This document shows positions 27,708 through 37,189 of a stretch of 44,275 nt of DNA, in pieces (the stretch's first letter is position 1; every line of letters begins with the position of its first letter). The DNA lies in NCBI RefSeq assembly GCF_017431965.1, contig NZ_JAFRKB010000048.1, forward strand, positions 1 through 44,275, in the 5' to 3' direction. This stretch comes from Methanobrevibacter sp. (GTDB lineage Archaea; Methanobacteriota; Methanobacteria; Methanobacteriales; Methanobacteriaceae). A model generated the notes under the pieces. The model saw only the letters and a list, made by a program, of their open reading frames with translations, did no database searches and was not told the origin of the DNA. Position numbers and translations under genes: made by a program.

Positions 27708-28322
27708 CTATTTCATTTTAGATACTGTAGCCCAAGACCTTCTAACAAAATCAGGCATTTCATCATAGGTATAATTTGTTAAAAATTCCTTTGTTGTTGG
27801 GTCTGATGGATAGCCCGAACCAATACCGCCCATTTTAATATATTCATTATTAATTTGTGAAATTTGAGCATCTCTTTCGGCTTTTGCTATGATTGAAGCC
27901 GCACTTACTTGAATATACTTATCATCAGCCTTATGCTCTGCAATAACATTAACTCCAGTTGATTCACAGAGATTATTTTGAAATCTCTCAGCTTTTACAT
28001 CAACCGCATCAACAATAGCTTTTTCAGGATGCAATTTAATAATTAAATCCCTCATAGCATTTTTTTCAATATCATTGAGGTTGACACCATCAGCCCTCAA
28101 TTGATCAATTTCTAAAGCTGAAATCACAACAATTTCATATTCAAACATCTTTTTTAATTTTCTAGACAAAATAGTTCGTCTATGAGGAGCTAATCTTTTT
28201 GAATCCTTGACTCCCATTCGTTCAAGAACTTTCTCCATTTTTTCAGGAACGATTACTCCTGCAATGACCAATGGGCCTAAAACAGAACCTCTTCCAGCTT
28301 CATCAATGCCTAAAATATCCAT
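27708..28322 (-). CDS. rnhB: ribonuclease HII
   Basis: 204 residues from the ATG at 28322 (MDILGIDEAGRG). Cuts RNA in RNA-DNA hybrids. The carboxylate set is visible: IDEAGRGSVLG (Asp, Glu), VDAVDVK (Asp) and HKADDKYIQVSAASIIAK (Asp). GVKDSKRL is also conserved. An in-frame TTG at 28331 would add three residues and is less likely. It follows mreB after a strong terminator, so it is probably expressed separately. Confidence 0.95.
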   Translation of the reverse strand: MDILGIDEAGRGSVLGPLVIAGVIVPEKMEKVLERMGVKDSKRLAPHRRTILSRKLKKMFEYEIVVISALEIDQLRADGVNLNDIEKNAMRDLIIKLHPEKAIVDAVDVKAERFQNNLCESTGVNVIAEHKADDKYIQVSAASIIAKAERDAQISQINNEYIKMGGIGSGYPSDPTTKEFLTNYTYDEMPDFVRRSWATVSKMK

Positions 28323-28338
28323 AAAAATCAATACAAAA

Positions 28339-28377
28339 AAAGTAAAAAAAAAGAAATAAATTAATAAAATTTATTTC
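28339..28377 (-). terminator. stop-codon hairpin terminator of mreB
   Basis: On the minus strand GAAATAAATT and AATTTATTTC form a perfect 10-bp stem over a 5-nt loop (28353-28377). The TAA stop of mreB (28371-28373) is inside the left arm. Nine T follow directly. Confidence 0.78.
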
Positions 28378-29444
28378 ATAGCCCTAAGACGGACTTCAGG
28401 TTCTAATGCAAGCGGTTCTGCAGCAACAATAGCAGTACCTTTTGCAACAACAGTCATCGGATCTTCTGAAATTTCAATAGGAATAGAAATTTCATCAAAT
28501 ATTCTTTCTTTTAATCCTCTGAGTCTAGAACTTCCACCAACTGCAACGGCATTATTATAAACACCCATCATCAATTCCGGAGATAATCTTTCTAAAATTA
28601 CATTTAATCCGCCAACAATTTGTTGCATATATGGTTCTACAGCATCAGCCACCAACATTGAATCAATAACAACTTTTTTAGGCCTGTTAGTTTCTAAAGA
28701 TTTACCAATTACTTCAACACTTAAGTTTTCATGCTGTTCACTACTATGAACCATACCAACTTCAATTTTTGCGGATTCTGCATCATGAATACCAATAGCT
28801 ACATCATATTTTTCTGCGACAAGTTCCACTATTTTATTATCAATATCATCTCCACCGCACCTAACGGTTTCAATGTCATTAATACCACCAAGAGAAATAA
28901 TCACAATATCGGTTGAACCTGCACCAATATCAATAACCATAGTGCCGTTTGGTTCGGCAATAGGTAAACCGGCACCAATAGCTGCTGCCAATCCTTCACT
29001 AATAACTAAAATATTTTGAGCACCAGCTTTTCTTCCAATCTCTTCAGCAGCATTCTTTTCCACTTCAGATGCATCACCAGGAATTCCAATGACTATCCTA
29101 CCAACACTTTCACCCTCATTAATACCAATTTGCATTGCTTTAATGAGTAATGCCTGTGCTTGGACAACATTTTCAATAACTCCTTTTTTCAAAGGCCTTA
29201 CAGCAAGAATATCTTCAGGGGTTCTTCCAAGCATTCTTTTAGCTTCTTCACCAACAGCCAAAACTTCAGATGGATCATCCTTTTTAACAGCAACAACAGA
29301 TGGAATCTGATATAAATCAAATTTATCTCCTGAAGGTTTTGCAATAACGGTGTTTAAAGTTCCTAAGTCAATTCCTAAACTATTGCTAATAACTCTAGTA
29401 TTAGTAACTTGTGGTTCTTCCTCATCTTTTCCAAAAATATTCAT
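28371..29444 (-). CDS. mreB: MreB-like actin-family protein
   Basis: 357 residues. Actin-fold ATPase with phosphate-1 LGIDLGTLNTVIA, the IPSVVAV strand, phosphate-2 VIDIGAGSTDIVIISLGG and the adenosine motif AVGGSSRLRGLKERI. No substrate-binding domain, so not a DnaK. MreB homologues are unusual in archaea but occur in rod-shaped pseudomurein-walled Methanobacteriales, where a wall-synthesis scaffold role is inferred. ATG with GGAGGAATAATC, which lies in the last codons of the upstream gene, so the two are translationally coupled. Confidence 0.9.
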   Translation of the reverse strand: MNIFGKDEEEPQVTNTRVISNSLGIDLGTLNTVIAKPSGDKFDLYQIPSVVAVKKDDPSEVLAVGEEAKRMLGRTPEDILAVRPLKKGVIENVVQAQALLIKAMQIGINEGESVGRIVIGIPGDASEVEKNAAEEIGRKAGAQNILVISEGLAAAIGAGLPIAEPNGTMVIDIGAGSTDIVIISLGGINDIETVRCGGDDIDNKIVELVAEKYDVAIGIHDAESAKIEVGMVHSSEQHENLSVEVIGKSLETNRPKKVVIDSMLVADAVEPYMQQIVGGLNVILERLSPELMMGVYNNAVAVGGSSRLRGLKERIFDEISIPIEISEDPMTVVAKGTAIVAAEPLALEPEVRLRAMK

Positions 29445-29446
29445 GA

Positions 29447-30085
29447 TTATTCCTCCGTTACAATATCTTTAAAATCTATAACGAAAATTTTATTTGATGT
29501 AGCAACACTTTGAACCTTTTCAACATAAGCGTCATTATCAACTGAAATCAAAATTGTTGACAAGACAACTTCATTTGCATTATAGAATGGCTTCAAAGCA
29601 GATTTGATGAAGTTTGGTAATTTTACTTCATTACTTAGATCAATATCAATGAAACTAGTAGTTTGGGATTCTTGTAATATGGCAAATGAAATTTTTGATT
29701 TTTCTATAATTGATACAAAATTTCTTATTACATCATCAGGAGCAACAAGAGCCATTAAATTAGGCTCTTCAGTTACAAGATTACGAGGAATGCTAATAAA
29801 TGCACCTCCACGTTTTTCAGTTTCCCTTTTGAAATCAATTATGCTTATTGAATTGCCGTGAAGCATGATAAAATCAAATTTTTTATCCAATTTGCCTTTT
29901 TTTAATATAACATGTTCCCTAAATAAAATCTTAACAATATGATTTGAAGCAATAGCCTTATAAGCCATATTATCAATTAATTTCGCATTACCTGCAATTA
30001 CGCACCAACTTTTTTCAATTTTATAATTTTTATCTGTGGTGATTCTTGCAGCTTGCCTCAGAACACGAATATTATCTTCAATCAT
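29447..30085 (-). CDS. hypothetical protein coupled to mreB
   Basis: 212 residues. Soluble, with alternating strands and helices: an N-terminal KSWCVIAGNAKLIDNMAYKA segment, FDFIMLHGNSISIIDFKRE, and a GGAFISIPRNLV stretch. No family recognised, no membrane helix. Its last codons contain the ribosome site of mreB and its stop is 2 bases from the mreB ATG, so its level is tied to mreB. A cell-shape or MreB-regulating role is a reasonable guess from context only. Confidence 0.75.
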   Translation of the reverse strand: MIEDNIRVLRQAARITTDKNYKIEKSWCVIAGNAKLIDNMAYKAIASNHIVKILFREHVILKKGKLDKKFDFIMLHGNSISIIDFKRETEKRGGAFISIPRNLVTEEPNLMALVAPDDVIRNFVSIIEKSKISFAILQESQTTSFIDIDLSNEVKLPNFIKSALKPFYNANEVVLSTILISVDNDAYVEKVQSVATSNKIFVIDFKDIVTEE

Positions 30086-30475
30086 TTAACTACACACAAT
30101 TATATTAATCTAATATCATTTTACTCAATAGAACAATTAAATAAATTAAAAATACAATTTCAAATTTATAATCATCTATAAAGTCTAACAATTAATATTT
30201 TTTTAATCTATTATTATATATATTTTATCTATCACGGTCATATATTGAAAAATAAATTAATAAATTATACCTTTTAAAAATTTAATAAACAAATCAATAT
30301 TTAAACTAAAAAACTAAAATAATCTCTAACTAAATATTAAAATAATAAGTAAATAATTTTTTTTATAGAAAAATAACACTTATTAATAATTAAAAATAAA
30401 TATAAATTATAATAACACAAAATACAAGAAAAAGTTAATAAGAAATGAGTTGAAAAGTATTACTGGAGTTAAAAC
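30086..30475. other. AT-rich divergent intergenic region
   Basis: About 390 bases between two divergent units, almost only A and T, with many short A- and T-runs. TATA-like stretches occur (for example TATTATATATATTTT near 30209-30223). CTGGAGTTAAAAC just before 30476 is the ribosome site of pssA. No ORF, structured RNA or repeat family could be supported. Confidence 0.4.
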
Positions 30476-31171
30476 ATGCAAATTGAAAAAACAAATATTC
30501 AAAATTTTTTAGCAATATCAGACTTCGTATCCTTATTGAATATGAGTTCTGGATTTTTATCAATAATATGTTCCATTAATCATAATTTTGAACTAGCTGC
30601 AATTCTAATGATTATTGCAATCATGTTTGACTCCATAGATGGTTGGGTAGCTCGAAAAACAAATAGACAAGATGATTTAGGATTTGGAAAAAACATTGAT
30701 TCACTTTCTGATGCCATATCCTTTGGTGCGGCACCCGCAGTATTTATTTATACAACAATCAACACCACATCATTTGCATTACAGTTAATTGTAATACTTA
30801 TTAGCTTATTAATTGTTGTTTGTGGAGTTTTAAGACTAACAAGATACAACGTAATAGCAGACCATATAAAAATAAGTGGTTTTATTGGATTTCCCATTCC
30901 GGGAATATCCCTAGTATTAGCAACATATTACTTAAGCGGATTATATAACAGTTATATTGCGTTAATATTGAGTATAATAGTTTCACTACTTATGGTAAGC
31001 AATATCAAGTATCCTAAATTCTCAAATATGCCGATAATCACAATATCCTGTATATTGATTGTATTAATAATTCTTCCAATTCCAACTACAATTTACAATA
31101 TTAATGTACCTGCATTAATATTATTATTATTCTGTCTATACTACCTCATTAGCAATTTAATTAAAAAATGA
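30476..31171 (+). CDS. pssA: archaetidylserine synthase (CDP-alcohol phosphatidyltransferase family)
   Basis: 231 residues, polytopic membrane protein. The CDP-alcohol phosphotransferase motif is intact: DSIDGWVARKT followed by GFGKNIDSLSDAISFG, i.e. D-x2-D-G-x2-A-R-x8-9-G-x3-D-x3-D. Predicted to transfer serine onto CDP-archaeol to make archaetidylserine. About eight hydrophobic segments. ATG with CTGGAG upstream. It starts a rightward unit with DUF515-like, sortase and mptD genes. Confidence 0.88.
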   Translation: MQIEKTNIQNFLAISDFVSLLNMSSGFLSIICSINHNFELAAILMIIAIMFDSIDGWVARKTNRQDDLGFGKNIDSLSDAISFGAAPAVFIYTTINTTSFALQLIVILISLLIVVCGVLRLTRYNVIADHIKISGFIGFPIPGISLVLATYYLSGLYNSYIALILSIIVSLLMVSNIKYPKFSNMPIITISCILIVLIILPIPTTIYNINVPALILLLFCLYYLISNLIKK

Positions 31172-31197
31172 GACCAATTACTCCTATTAATTAAATT
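31154..31197. repeat. 11-bp inverted repeat around the pssA stop
   Basis: AATTTAATTAA (31154-31164) and TTAATTAAATT (31187-31197) are exact reverse complements with a 22-nt loop containing the TGA stop. No T-run follows, so it may be an mRNA-end structure more than a terminator. Confidence 0.4.
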
Positions 31198-31232
31198 AAC
31201 CATCTATAATTTATTAAAAAGGAGTATTTAAT

Positions 31233-32387
31233 ATGAATAATAAAAAACCAAGAGATCCATTATATCCCGAAGGTTTCGAAAAGATTAATAAACAAAAAGA
31301 GACCTTACCAAAACCAAAACCCAAAGATGATTTATCACTGCTGAAAAGATTTAATCGTAAATTAGGAGTGTATTTAAGCCCCAGTACAACCGATATAACT
31401 GAAAACGAAAAAAAGAGGAAAATTGGAATTATTATTACTCTAATGATTTTATTTACTTTGATAATCTCATCATATTACTTTATTGTATATGAACCATTTC
31501 AAAAAGAATTATCTTTAGAAAAGACTACCAAACTGAATGAGCTTCATGAATTATATTCCGGAGCACTAACCACATCACCAAATGCAATGATGTTGGAAAA
31601 TAAAATAAAAGATGGGAAAAGTATTGAGGAAGTTGAAATGATAAATGTCCTAACTCCCGCAACAAAAGATTGGAAATCATACCATTCTAAATCAATTCAC
31701 ACAAATTTAGATAAGTACAATAGAACAATGGCCGTTTATTCCAACGAAAGTAAAAACATAATAATGTCTGAAAGTGAAGCGATGAAAATTGTCAATGGAA
31801 ATGATGCGAAGATTTTATCAAAAATACATTTTGAAAAACCAAATACCGTTTCAGTTCCCATTTTAATTTCAAGGCTTCAAGCAGGTGCCGGTTTGATAAA
31901 TGTCGGAAGCATCGTGGATATATACACAAATCTGAATGATACAGATGGAAATTTTACCTCCAATAAAACAAATCCTGACATTAGCGGCTGCACAGTATTG
32001 TCGATAATGAGATACGAAGAAAGCGGAGAAGTGGATTCTCAATATTCAAAATCAAATATGATTGTAAAGGGGAACAACTCCAATCCTCAAGAAAACACTA
32101 AAAAATTTTCATCAAATGTGTTGGAAATAATCAAAGGAAGCATTATGAAGGGATATAGTGAAGATGAAACTTTTGAAATGCTTAAAAACTATGGAGTGAA
32201 ATTATCCAATTATGAAAGGCAAATAAATTTAGGCGATTTGGATGCGCAATATATGATTTTAATTGAAACTCCCCAAGATAAAGTAAATTATGTACTTAAC
32301 AATATGGAGAATATTGTATTGACAATCCCCACAACCAATGCGCCTGATTGGATGATAAACGAAATTAGTTCAACATACAAAAATTAA
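31233..32387 (+). CDS. DUF515-like membrane-anchored protein
   Basis: 384 residues. A basic, Pro/Lys-rich cytoplasmic part (1-65), one membrane helix (IGIIITLMILFTLIISSYYF, about 68-87) and a large external domain. The segment VSVPILISRLQAGAGLINVGSIVDIYTNL resembles the SAF/RcpC region of CpaB pilus proteins, and the whole looks like archaeal DUF515. Role unknown; placement between archaetidylserine synthase and sortase suggests envelope or surface-structure assembly. ATG with AAAAAGGAG upstream. Confidence 0.72.
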   Translation: MNNKKPRDPLYPEGFEKINKQKETLPKPKPKDDLSLLKRFNRKLGVYLSPSTTDITENEKKRKIGIIITLMILFTLIISSYYFIVYEPFQKELSLEKTTKLNELHELYSGALTTSPNAMMLENKIKDGKSIEEVEMINVLTPATKDWKSYHSKSIHTNLDKYNRTMAVYSNESKNIIMSESEAMKIVNGNDAKILSKIHFEKPNTVSVPILISRLQAGAGLINVGSIVDIYTNLNDTDGNFTSNKTNPDISGCTVLSIMRYEESGEVDSQYSKSNMIVKGNNSNPQENTKKFSSNVLEIIKGSIMKGYSEDETFEMLKNYGVKLSNYERQINLGDLDAQYMILIETPQDKVNYVLNNMENIVLTIPTTNAPDWMINEISSTYKN

Positions 32388-32424
32388 GAAAAATATATAT
32401 TAAAATATAACAAAAGTGATTATT

Positions 32425-33147
32425 ATGAAAAAGCCAACTATTTCAACTATAATCATAATAATCTGTATACTAATAATAGGGCTCTATGCAATGGGTGAAG
32501 TCAATTATTTTTCATCTAAAATAGTGACTGAAAGAAATGTTGAATCTCCAATCATAATAATCCCATCTATTGGTGTTGAAGAAAAAATAAACAATGTATC
32601 ACTTGATCAAGGAGTCATGCATGAAATTACATCATATACGCCTACTATAGGAGATACTTTAATATTCGGACATAGGACTCTGCAAGGTTCTCCATTCTTA
32701 AGACTTAATGAACTTCACGAAGGGGATGAAATAATCTTAGAATGGCCAGGAATTGGAGAGATAACCTATACTGTAGTGAGCAGCACTATAGTTCCCGCAA
32801 CCTATCAGCTTGATGCCCAAGAAGGTGGAACAAGTTTGTATTTAATCACATGCGATCCAATTGGTTCAACAGAAAACAGATTAATTGTTGAAGGACAATT
32901 ACAAGCACAAAACCCTATAAATGAGCAAATATTGCAAGATAATCCTCAGGAATCAAATGCATTAATCATTACAGCAATATTCTTAGTCATAGGCCTTATA
33001 TTTAGCTTTATATATCCTAAAGACAATAGAATATACATATTAGCCACAGTGCTAATAATATCTGCAATTCTTTTCTATTTCTGTATTAATCCAATCCCTT
33101 CAGAAATAATTTACGATAAAATCAATTTCTTAAATGGGGGATTATAA
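32425..33147 (+). CDS. sortase with C-terminal membrane helices
   Basis: 240 residues from the ATG at 32425 (site AAGTGAT just upstream; a GTG at 32416 is the alternative). N-terminal membrane helix (about 6-23), a sortase barrel with the full catalytic set His83 (FGHRTLQG), Cys143 (LITCDP) and Arg152 (ENRLIVEG), then two or three membrane helices at the C-terminus. It should join cell-wall or surface proteins carrying a sorting motif to the pseudomurein or another anchor. No substrate protein is seen in the window. Its stop overlaps the mptD start by one base. Confidence 0.9.
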   Translation: MKKPTISTIIIIICILIIGLYAMGEVNYFSSKIVTERNVESPIIIIPSIGVEEKINNVSLDQGVMHEITSYTPTIGDTLIFGHRTLQGSPFLRLNELHEGDEIILEWPGIGEITYTVVSSTIVPATYQLDAQEGGTSLYLITCDPIGSTENRLIVEGQLQAQNPINEQILQDNPQESNALIITAIFLVIGLIFSFIYPKDNRIYILATVLIISAILFYFCINPIPSEIIYDKINFLNGGL

Positions 33148-33521
33148 TGGATGTTGATAAGACATACTTTTCAAATATAACTTACAGAGAAAGAGCAATA
33201 TTTGAAGGCGCAATTAGTATGGGTGCATTATTCCACCAATTTGTCGGAACTCCAGTTAATAAAAACACCAAAAAAAGTTTAGAAGTTAGTATGGAAGAGT
33301 CCTTAAAACTGCAACCAGCAATTGAAGATGTTAAAGTTGAAATTAGGTTTGACAAATTAGAAGAGTCCATGACTGAATTTGACTATACTTCCCTAACTGG
33401 AGATATGTTGGATGTTAAGATATTTACAAAAGTGGAAAATGTTAAAGCAACTATAAGAATTGAATTCATTGAAGAATTAAACTATCCATTAATGTATGTT
33501 GAAAAAATAGAAGAATTATAA
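33147..33521 (+). CDS. mptD: dihydroneopterin aldolase MptD (archaeal)
   Basis: 124 residues. Archaeal-specific aldolase of the methanopterin pathway, releasing glycolaldehyde from dihydroneopterin. The opening YFSNITYRERAIFEGAI, the GALFHQFVGTPV stretch and the final EFIEELNYPLMYVEKI are family features. Start TAATGG overlaps the sortase stop, implying translational coupling even though the functions seem unrelated. It converges on mfnA with one base between the stop codons' outer ends. Confidence 0.88.
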   Translation: MDVDKTYFSNITYRERAIFEGAISMGALFHQFVGTPVNKNTKKSLEVSMEESLKLQPAIEDVKVEIRFDKLEESMTEFDYTSLTGDMLDVKIFTKVENVKATIRIEFIEELNYPLMYVEKIEEL

Positions 33522-33522
33522 G

Positions 33523-34680
33523 TTAGTAGATTTTTTCCAAATCTCCTAACAATTCTTTTAAATGACTTTTTTTAAGATGATTCATCAAAACGATACGAAT
33601 TGCACAAGGGCATTTAGCAACAGAAACTTTCCATCCTAATTTTTCTAATTTTCCTGCAAATTCGTGAGCTTCAATTTTAGGATGATTAAATGCCAAAATG
33701 TTCAATTCAGGTTCACAAACAACATCATATCCCAGATTTTCCAAACCCTCTTTTAAAAAGTAAGTGTTTTCCATTACCTCTTGAGCCAATTTAGAATATC
33801 CTTTTTTGCCAAAATAATTCATAATGGCATAAGTGGCCGCAGCAGATGCACCTAAACGAGTTCCCACAATTGTTGATTGAGTTTTTACAGTCAGATATGG
33901 TGAATCAACAGCCATGACCTGAAGATATTCTTCTTTTCTGAAAATAATTCCACCAGCAGGTATAGGTGCCAAACCCATTTTGTGAGGATCTACAGTAATA
34001 GAACAAACACCCTCAAGCGAAAAATCAAAAACAGGCAAATCATATCCTGCTTCTTTTAGAAATGGAATAGAAAAACCTCCAAATGCTGCATCAACATGGA
34101 AATAAATATTATTTTCATGAGCTATTTTAGAAATCTCTTCAATCGGATCTATTAAACCTAACTCAGTTGTGCCTGCAATAGCTACAATAGCAACAGTTTT
34201 ATCACTGATTTTCTCTTTTAGTGATTCAACATCTATCTTATAATTATCATCTAATTTTGCCTCAACAATTTTTAGATTTAACATGTCGGCCGCTTTTTTG
34301 AATGAAAAATGAGCAGAATCAGGAATGATTATTTCACCATCAATTATTCCTTTGTATTTTCTTGCATGATTCCTGGCGGCACGAATAGCCATTAAATTTG
34401 CTTCAGTTCCACCAGTGACAATATTACCATAAGCTTTATCCAAAGAAAGCAAATTACCAATAGATTGTACAACTTCTTCTTCAAGATGTTTAGTCCCCTT
34501 AAATAATCCGGGATCTCCCAAATTAGTATCCAAAAATTTACAATAAACCTCTTTTGCAAATGGATGTGCTTCAGTACACATGGAACCCAAAATTCGTCCA
34601 TCCGCATAATCATGGTCTAATTTTTTAATTTCAGATAGCTTTTTTAAGATATCTTCTTTGTCCATTGGTTCGTCTTTCAT
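33523..34680 (-). CDS. mfnA: L-tyrosine / L-aspartate decarboxylase MfnA
   Basis: 385 residues, PLP-dependent group II decarboxylase. Makes tyramine for methanofuran and, in several archaea, beta-alanine for coenzyme A. Motifs: [29 protein letters not shown], and the PLP lysine in [18 protein letters not shown]-terminal IRIVLMNH is typical. ATG at 34680 with AGGTTATTTT upstream. It follows ppsA after a T-rich gap. Confidence 0.93.
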   Translation of the reverse strand: MKDEPMDKEDILKKLSEIKKLDHDYADGRILGSMCTEAHPFAKEVYCKFLDTNLGDPGLFKGTKHLEEEVVQSIGNLLSLDKAYGNIVTGGTEANLMAIRAARNHARKYKGIIDGEIIIPDSAHFSFKKAADMLNLKIVEAKLDDNYKIDVESLKEKISDKTVAIVAIAGTTELGLIDPIEEISKIAHENNIYFHVDAAFGGFSIPFLKEAGYDLPVFDFSLEGVCSITVDPHKMGLAPIPAGGIIFRKEEYLQVMAVDSPYLTVKTQSTIVGTRLGASAAATYAIMNYFGKKGYSKLAQEVMENTYFLKEGLENLGYDVVCEPELNILAFNHPKIEAHEFAGKLEKLGWKVSVAKCPCAIRIVLMNHLKKSHLKELLGDLEKIY

Positions 34681-34689
34681 AAAATAACC

Positions 34690-34739
34690 TGATTTTTAAA
34701 AGAATTAATAAAAAATAATAAAAAAAAGAAAAAATAAAA
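34690..34739 (-). terminator. poly-T terminator after ppsA
   Basis: Directly after the ppsA TAA the minus strand is TTTTATTTTTTCTTTTTTTT and then ATTATTTTTTATT. No good hairpin. Fits the classical euryarchaeal U-tract terminator. Confidence 0.5.
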
Positions 34740-37016
34740 TTATTCTAGACTTTTACGAGCGGCGTCAAGAATAATTTTTTGCTCTGCACGAGCAACAGTT
34801 TTTCTAACTTCTTCTACAGCATCTGCATTTGATGAAACACTTGTAATTCCAAATCCAACAAGTTTTTCAACAATGTGTGGAACACTACCCGCTTGACCAC
34901 AAATACTGCATTTAACACCTGCTGCAACACATTTCTTAATTGTTCTTTCAATTAACTTCATCACTGCAGGGTGCTCTTCAGTATAGTGTTTTGCAACAAA
35001 CTCATTGTTTCTGTCAACAGCAAGAGTGTATTGAGTTAAATCGTTTGTTCCTAAACTTACAAAGTCTATTCCGATGTCAATATACTCATCAATCATTATT
35101 GCTGCAGCAGGAATTTCAACCATCATTCCAAATTCAACATCTTTTTGAGGTTCCAAACCTACTTCGGAACATAATGCTTTAGCTTGAACTAATTCAGCAG
35201 GACTTTGTGATAATGGAATCATAATGCCAATATTGGTGTATCCTTTTTCATGTAATTTTTTAATCGCTTTAAATTCACACTTAAGGATTTCAGGTTGGTC
35301 AAGTTCTCTTCTAATTCCTCTCCAACCAAGCATTGGATTGTGTTCTCTAGGTTCGTTTTCCCCACCTTCTAATGTAATGAATTCATCAGTTGGTGCATCT
35401 AAAGTTCTGTACCATACCGGTTTTGGATAAAATGCATCTGCTACAATCATAACATTCTCTGCAATAGTATCAATCAATTCATCTTCCCGACCATCTGCAA
35501 TAAATTTGCCCGGGTGAATACCTGCAGTTAACATTAAATGTTCAGTTCTTAAAAGCCCAACACCATCTGCACCCGTAGCGGCTGCCCTTTCTGCAGCTTC
35601 CGGCATACTTACATTAGCCTTAACTTCAGTTACAGTTAAAATTGGAGCTGAACCAACATTTGCTACAACAGGTGCTTCTTCAGCATTAGCTTCGGAAATA
35701 CCATCAAATACTAATCCTTTTTTACCGTCTAAAGTAACTCCAGAATTTTCTTTTAAGGTAGTTGTAGCATCACCAGTACCTACAACACAAGGAATGCCGA
35801 GTTCACGGGAAATAATGGATGCATGACAAGTTACTCCCCCTTCATCAGTGACAATACCGCTAGCCCTCCTCATAGCAGGCACCATGTCAGGAGTGGTCAT
35901 GGTTGTAACCATAATATCCCCCTCTTCGATTTTATCCAATTCATCAATATCTAAAACGATTTTTACATTACCAGAAGCCATACCTGGACTTGCTCCAAGA
36001 CCCCTGACAAGAACATCACCTAAATCAGATGAATCATCATCTTGTGAAGCATCCGCATCACCTAAAGTAGTAATAGGTCTTGCTTGCAATAAGAATAAAT
36101 TACCATTTTCAAAAGCCCATTCTGTATCCATTGGTTCACCGTAATGAGCTTGGACTCTTTTACCCATTTCGGTTAATTCGATGAGCTCTTCATCAGATAA
36201 AACTCTTTCTTTTCTTTTATCTTCAGCAACGTCCACTTTGATACTGGTACCATTCTCATCATTAGTGTACATTACTTTCTTATCACTGATAGTGACGTTG
36301 ATGATTTCATTATTCTTTTTATCAACTTGATAATTATCAGGAGTCACATCTCCAGAAACAACCGCTTCACCAAGTCCCCATGATCCTTCAATTAAAGCAA
36401 TTTCTTCACCAGTGGATGGATTTACAGTAAACATTACTCCTGCTTTATCTGCATTTGCCATTTTTTGAACAACAACTGCAATGTAAACTTTAGAATGTTC
36501 GAAATTATTTTCTTCCCTATAGAAAATTGCTCTTGCTTCAAATAAAGAAGCCCAACATTTTCTAATATATTCCATCACTTCATCATTACCAGAAACATGT
36601 AAAAAAGTATCTTGTTGACCAGCAAAGGAAGCTTCAGGCAAGTCTTCTGCAGTAGCTGATGAACGAATAGCTACATCTGTATCATCTTCACCAACCCTAG
36701 TACAAAGTTGATTATAAGCTTCAGTTATTAAGGTAATCATATCTTCTGGAATAGGAGTTTCATTAATAATAGCTTTAATTTCTTCAGAAGCCGCTTGAAG
36801 AGCTTTAGTATCATTAATATCAATTTTATCAAGAATATCCATTACTTGACCGTTAATTCCAGAGTCTTCCATGAACTTTTCATAAGTTTCTGCAGTTACT
36901 ACAAAACCTGGTGGTACAGGAATGCCTGCTTGAGTCAATTCACCCAAATTAGCTCCTTTTCCACCTGCAATTCCAATATCAGATTTGTTCAAATCCTCAA
37001 ATTTTACAACATACAT
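34740..37016 (-). CDS. ppsA: phosphoenolpyruvate synthase
   Basis: 758 residues, full length. Pyruvate plus ATP gives PEP, AMP and phosphate; the entry to gluconeogenesis in methanogens. N-terminal ATP-grasp domain (KSDIGIAGGKGANLGELTQA; AIRSSATAEDLPEASFAGQQ), the mobile phosphohistidine domain with GGVTCHASIISREL, and the C-terminal PEP barrel with GVGLLRTEHL, GTNDLTQYTLAVDRN and the catalytic CSICGQAGS loop. ATG with AAGAGGTTATTTTTC upstream. Confidence 0.97.
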   Translation of the reverse strand: MYVVKFEDLNKSDIGIAGGKGANLGELTQAGIPVPPGFVVTAETYEKFMEDSGINGQVMDILDKIDINDTKALQAASEEIKAIINETPIPEDMITLITEAYNQLCTRVGEDDTDVAIRSSATAEDLPEASFAGQQDTFLHVSGNDEVMEYIRKCWASLFEARAIFYREENNFEHSKVYIAVVVQKMANADKAGVMFTVNPSTGEEIALIEGSWGLGEAVVSGDVTPDNYQVDKKNNEIINVTISDKKVMYTNDENGTSIKVDVAEDKRKERVLSDEELIELTEMGKRVQAHYGEPMDTEWAFENGNLFLLQARPITTLGDADASQDDDSSDLGDVLVRGLGASPGMASGNVKIVLDIDELDKIEEGDIMVTTMTTPDMVPAMRRASGIVTDEGGVTCHASIISRELGIPCVVGTGDATTTLKENSGVTLDGKKGLVFDGISEANAEEAPVVANVGSAPILTVTEVKANVSMPEAAERAAATGADGVGLLRTEHLMLTAGIHPGKFIADGREDELIDTIAENVMIVADAFYPKPVWYRTLDAPTDEFITLEGGENEPREHNPMLGWRGIRRELDQPEILKCEFKAIKKLHEKGYTNIGIMIPLSQSPAELVQAKALCSEVGLEPQKDVEFGMMVEIPAAAIMIDEYIDIGIDFVSLGTNDLTQYTLAVDRNNEFVAKHYTEEHPAVMKLIERTIKKCVAAGVKCSICGQAGSVPHIVEKLVGFGITSVSSNADAVEEVRKTVARAEQKIILDAARKSLE

Positions 37017-37189
37017 GAAAAATAACCTCTTGGTTTGAAAATATTAATAATATTGACAAAGTTTAGATAGTAAAAAACATAGCCAATAGTATAATAATAT
37101 CTTTAAATTTTAATCTTTAAATATTTAATTATAAAAATAAGAAAAAATTAGTAAAAAAATAGTTATAATAAAAAAAAATAGAAAAAGAG

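Noticed and set aside
28371..29444. DnaK/Hsp70 as an alternative for the actin-like gene
   Set aside because: Only the actin-fold ATPase part is present (357 residues) with no substrate-binding domain; motifs fit MreB.
30086..30475. AT-rich region considered as a replication origin
   Set aside because: No repeated origin-box motif and no cdc6/orc gene nearby; the composition is typical of this genome's intergenic DNA.
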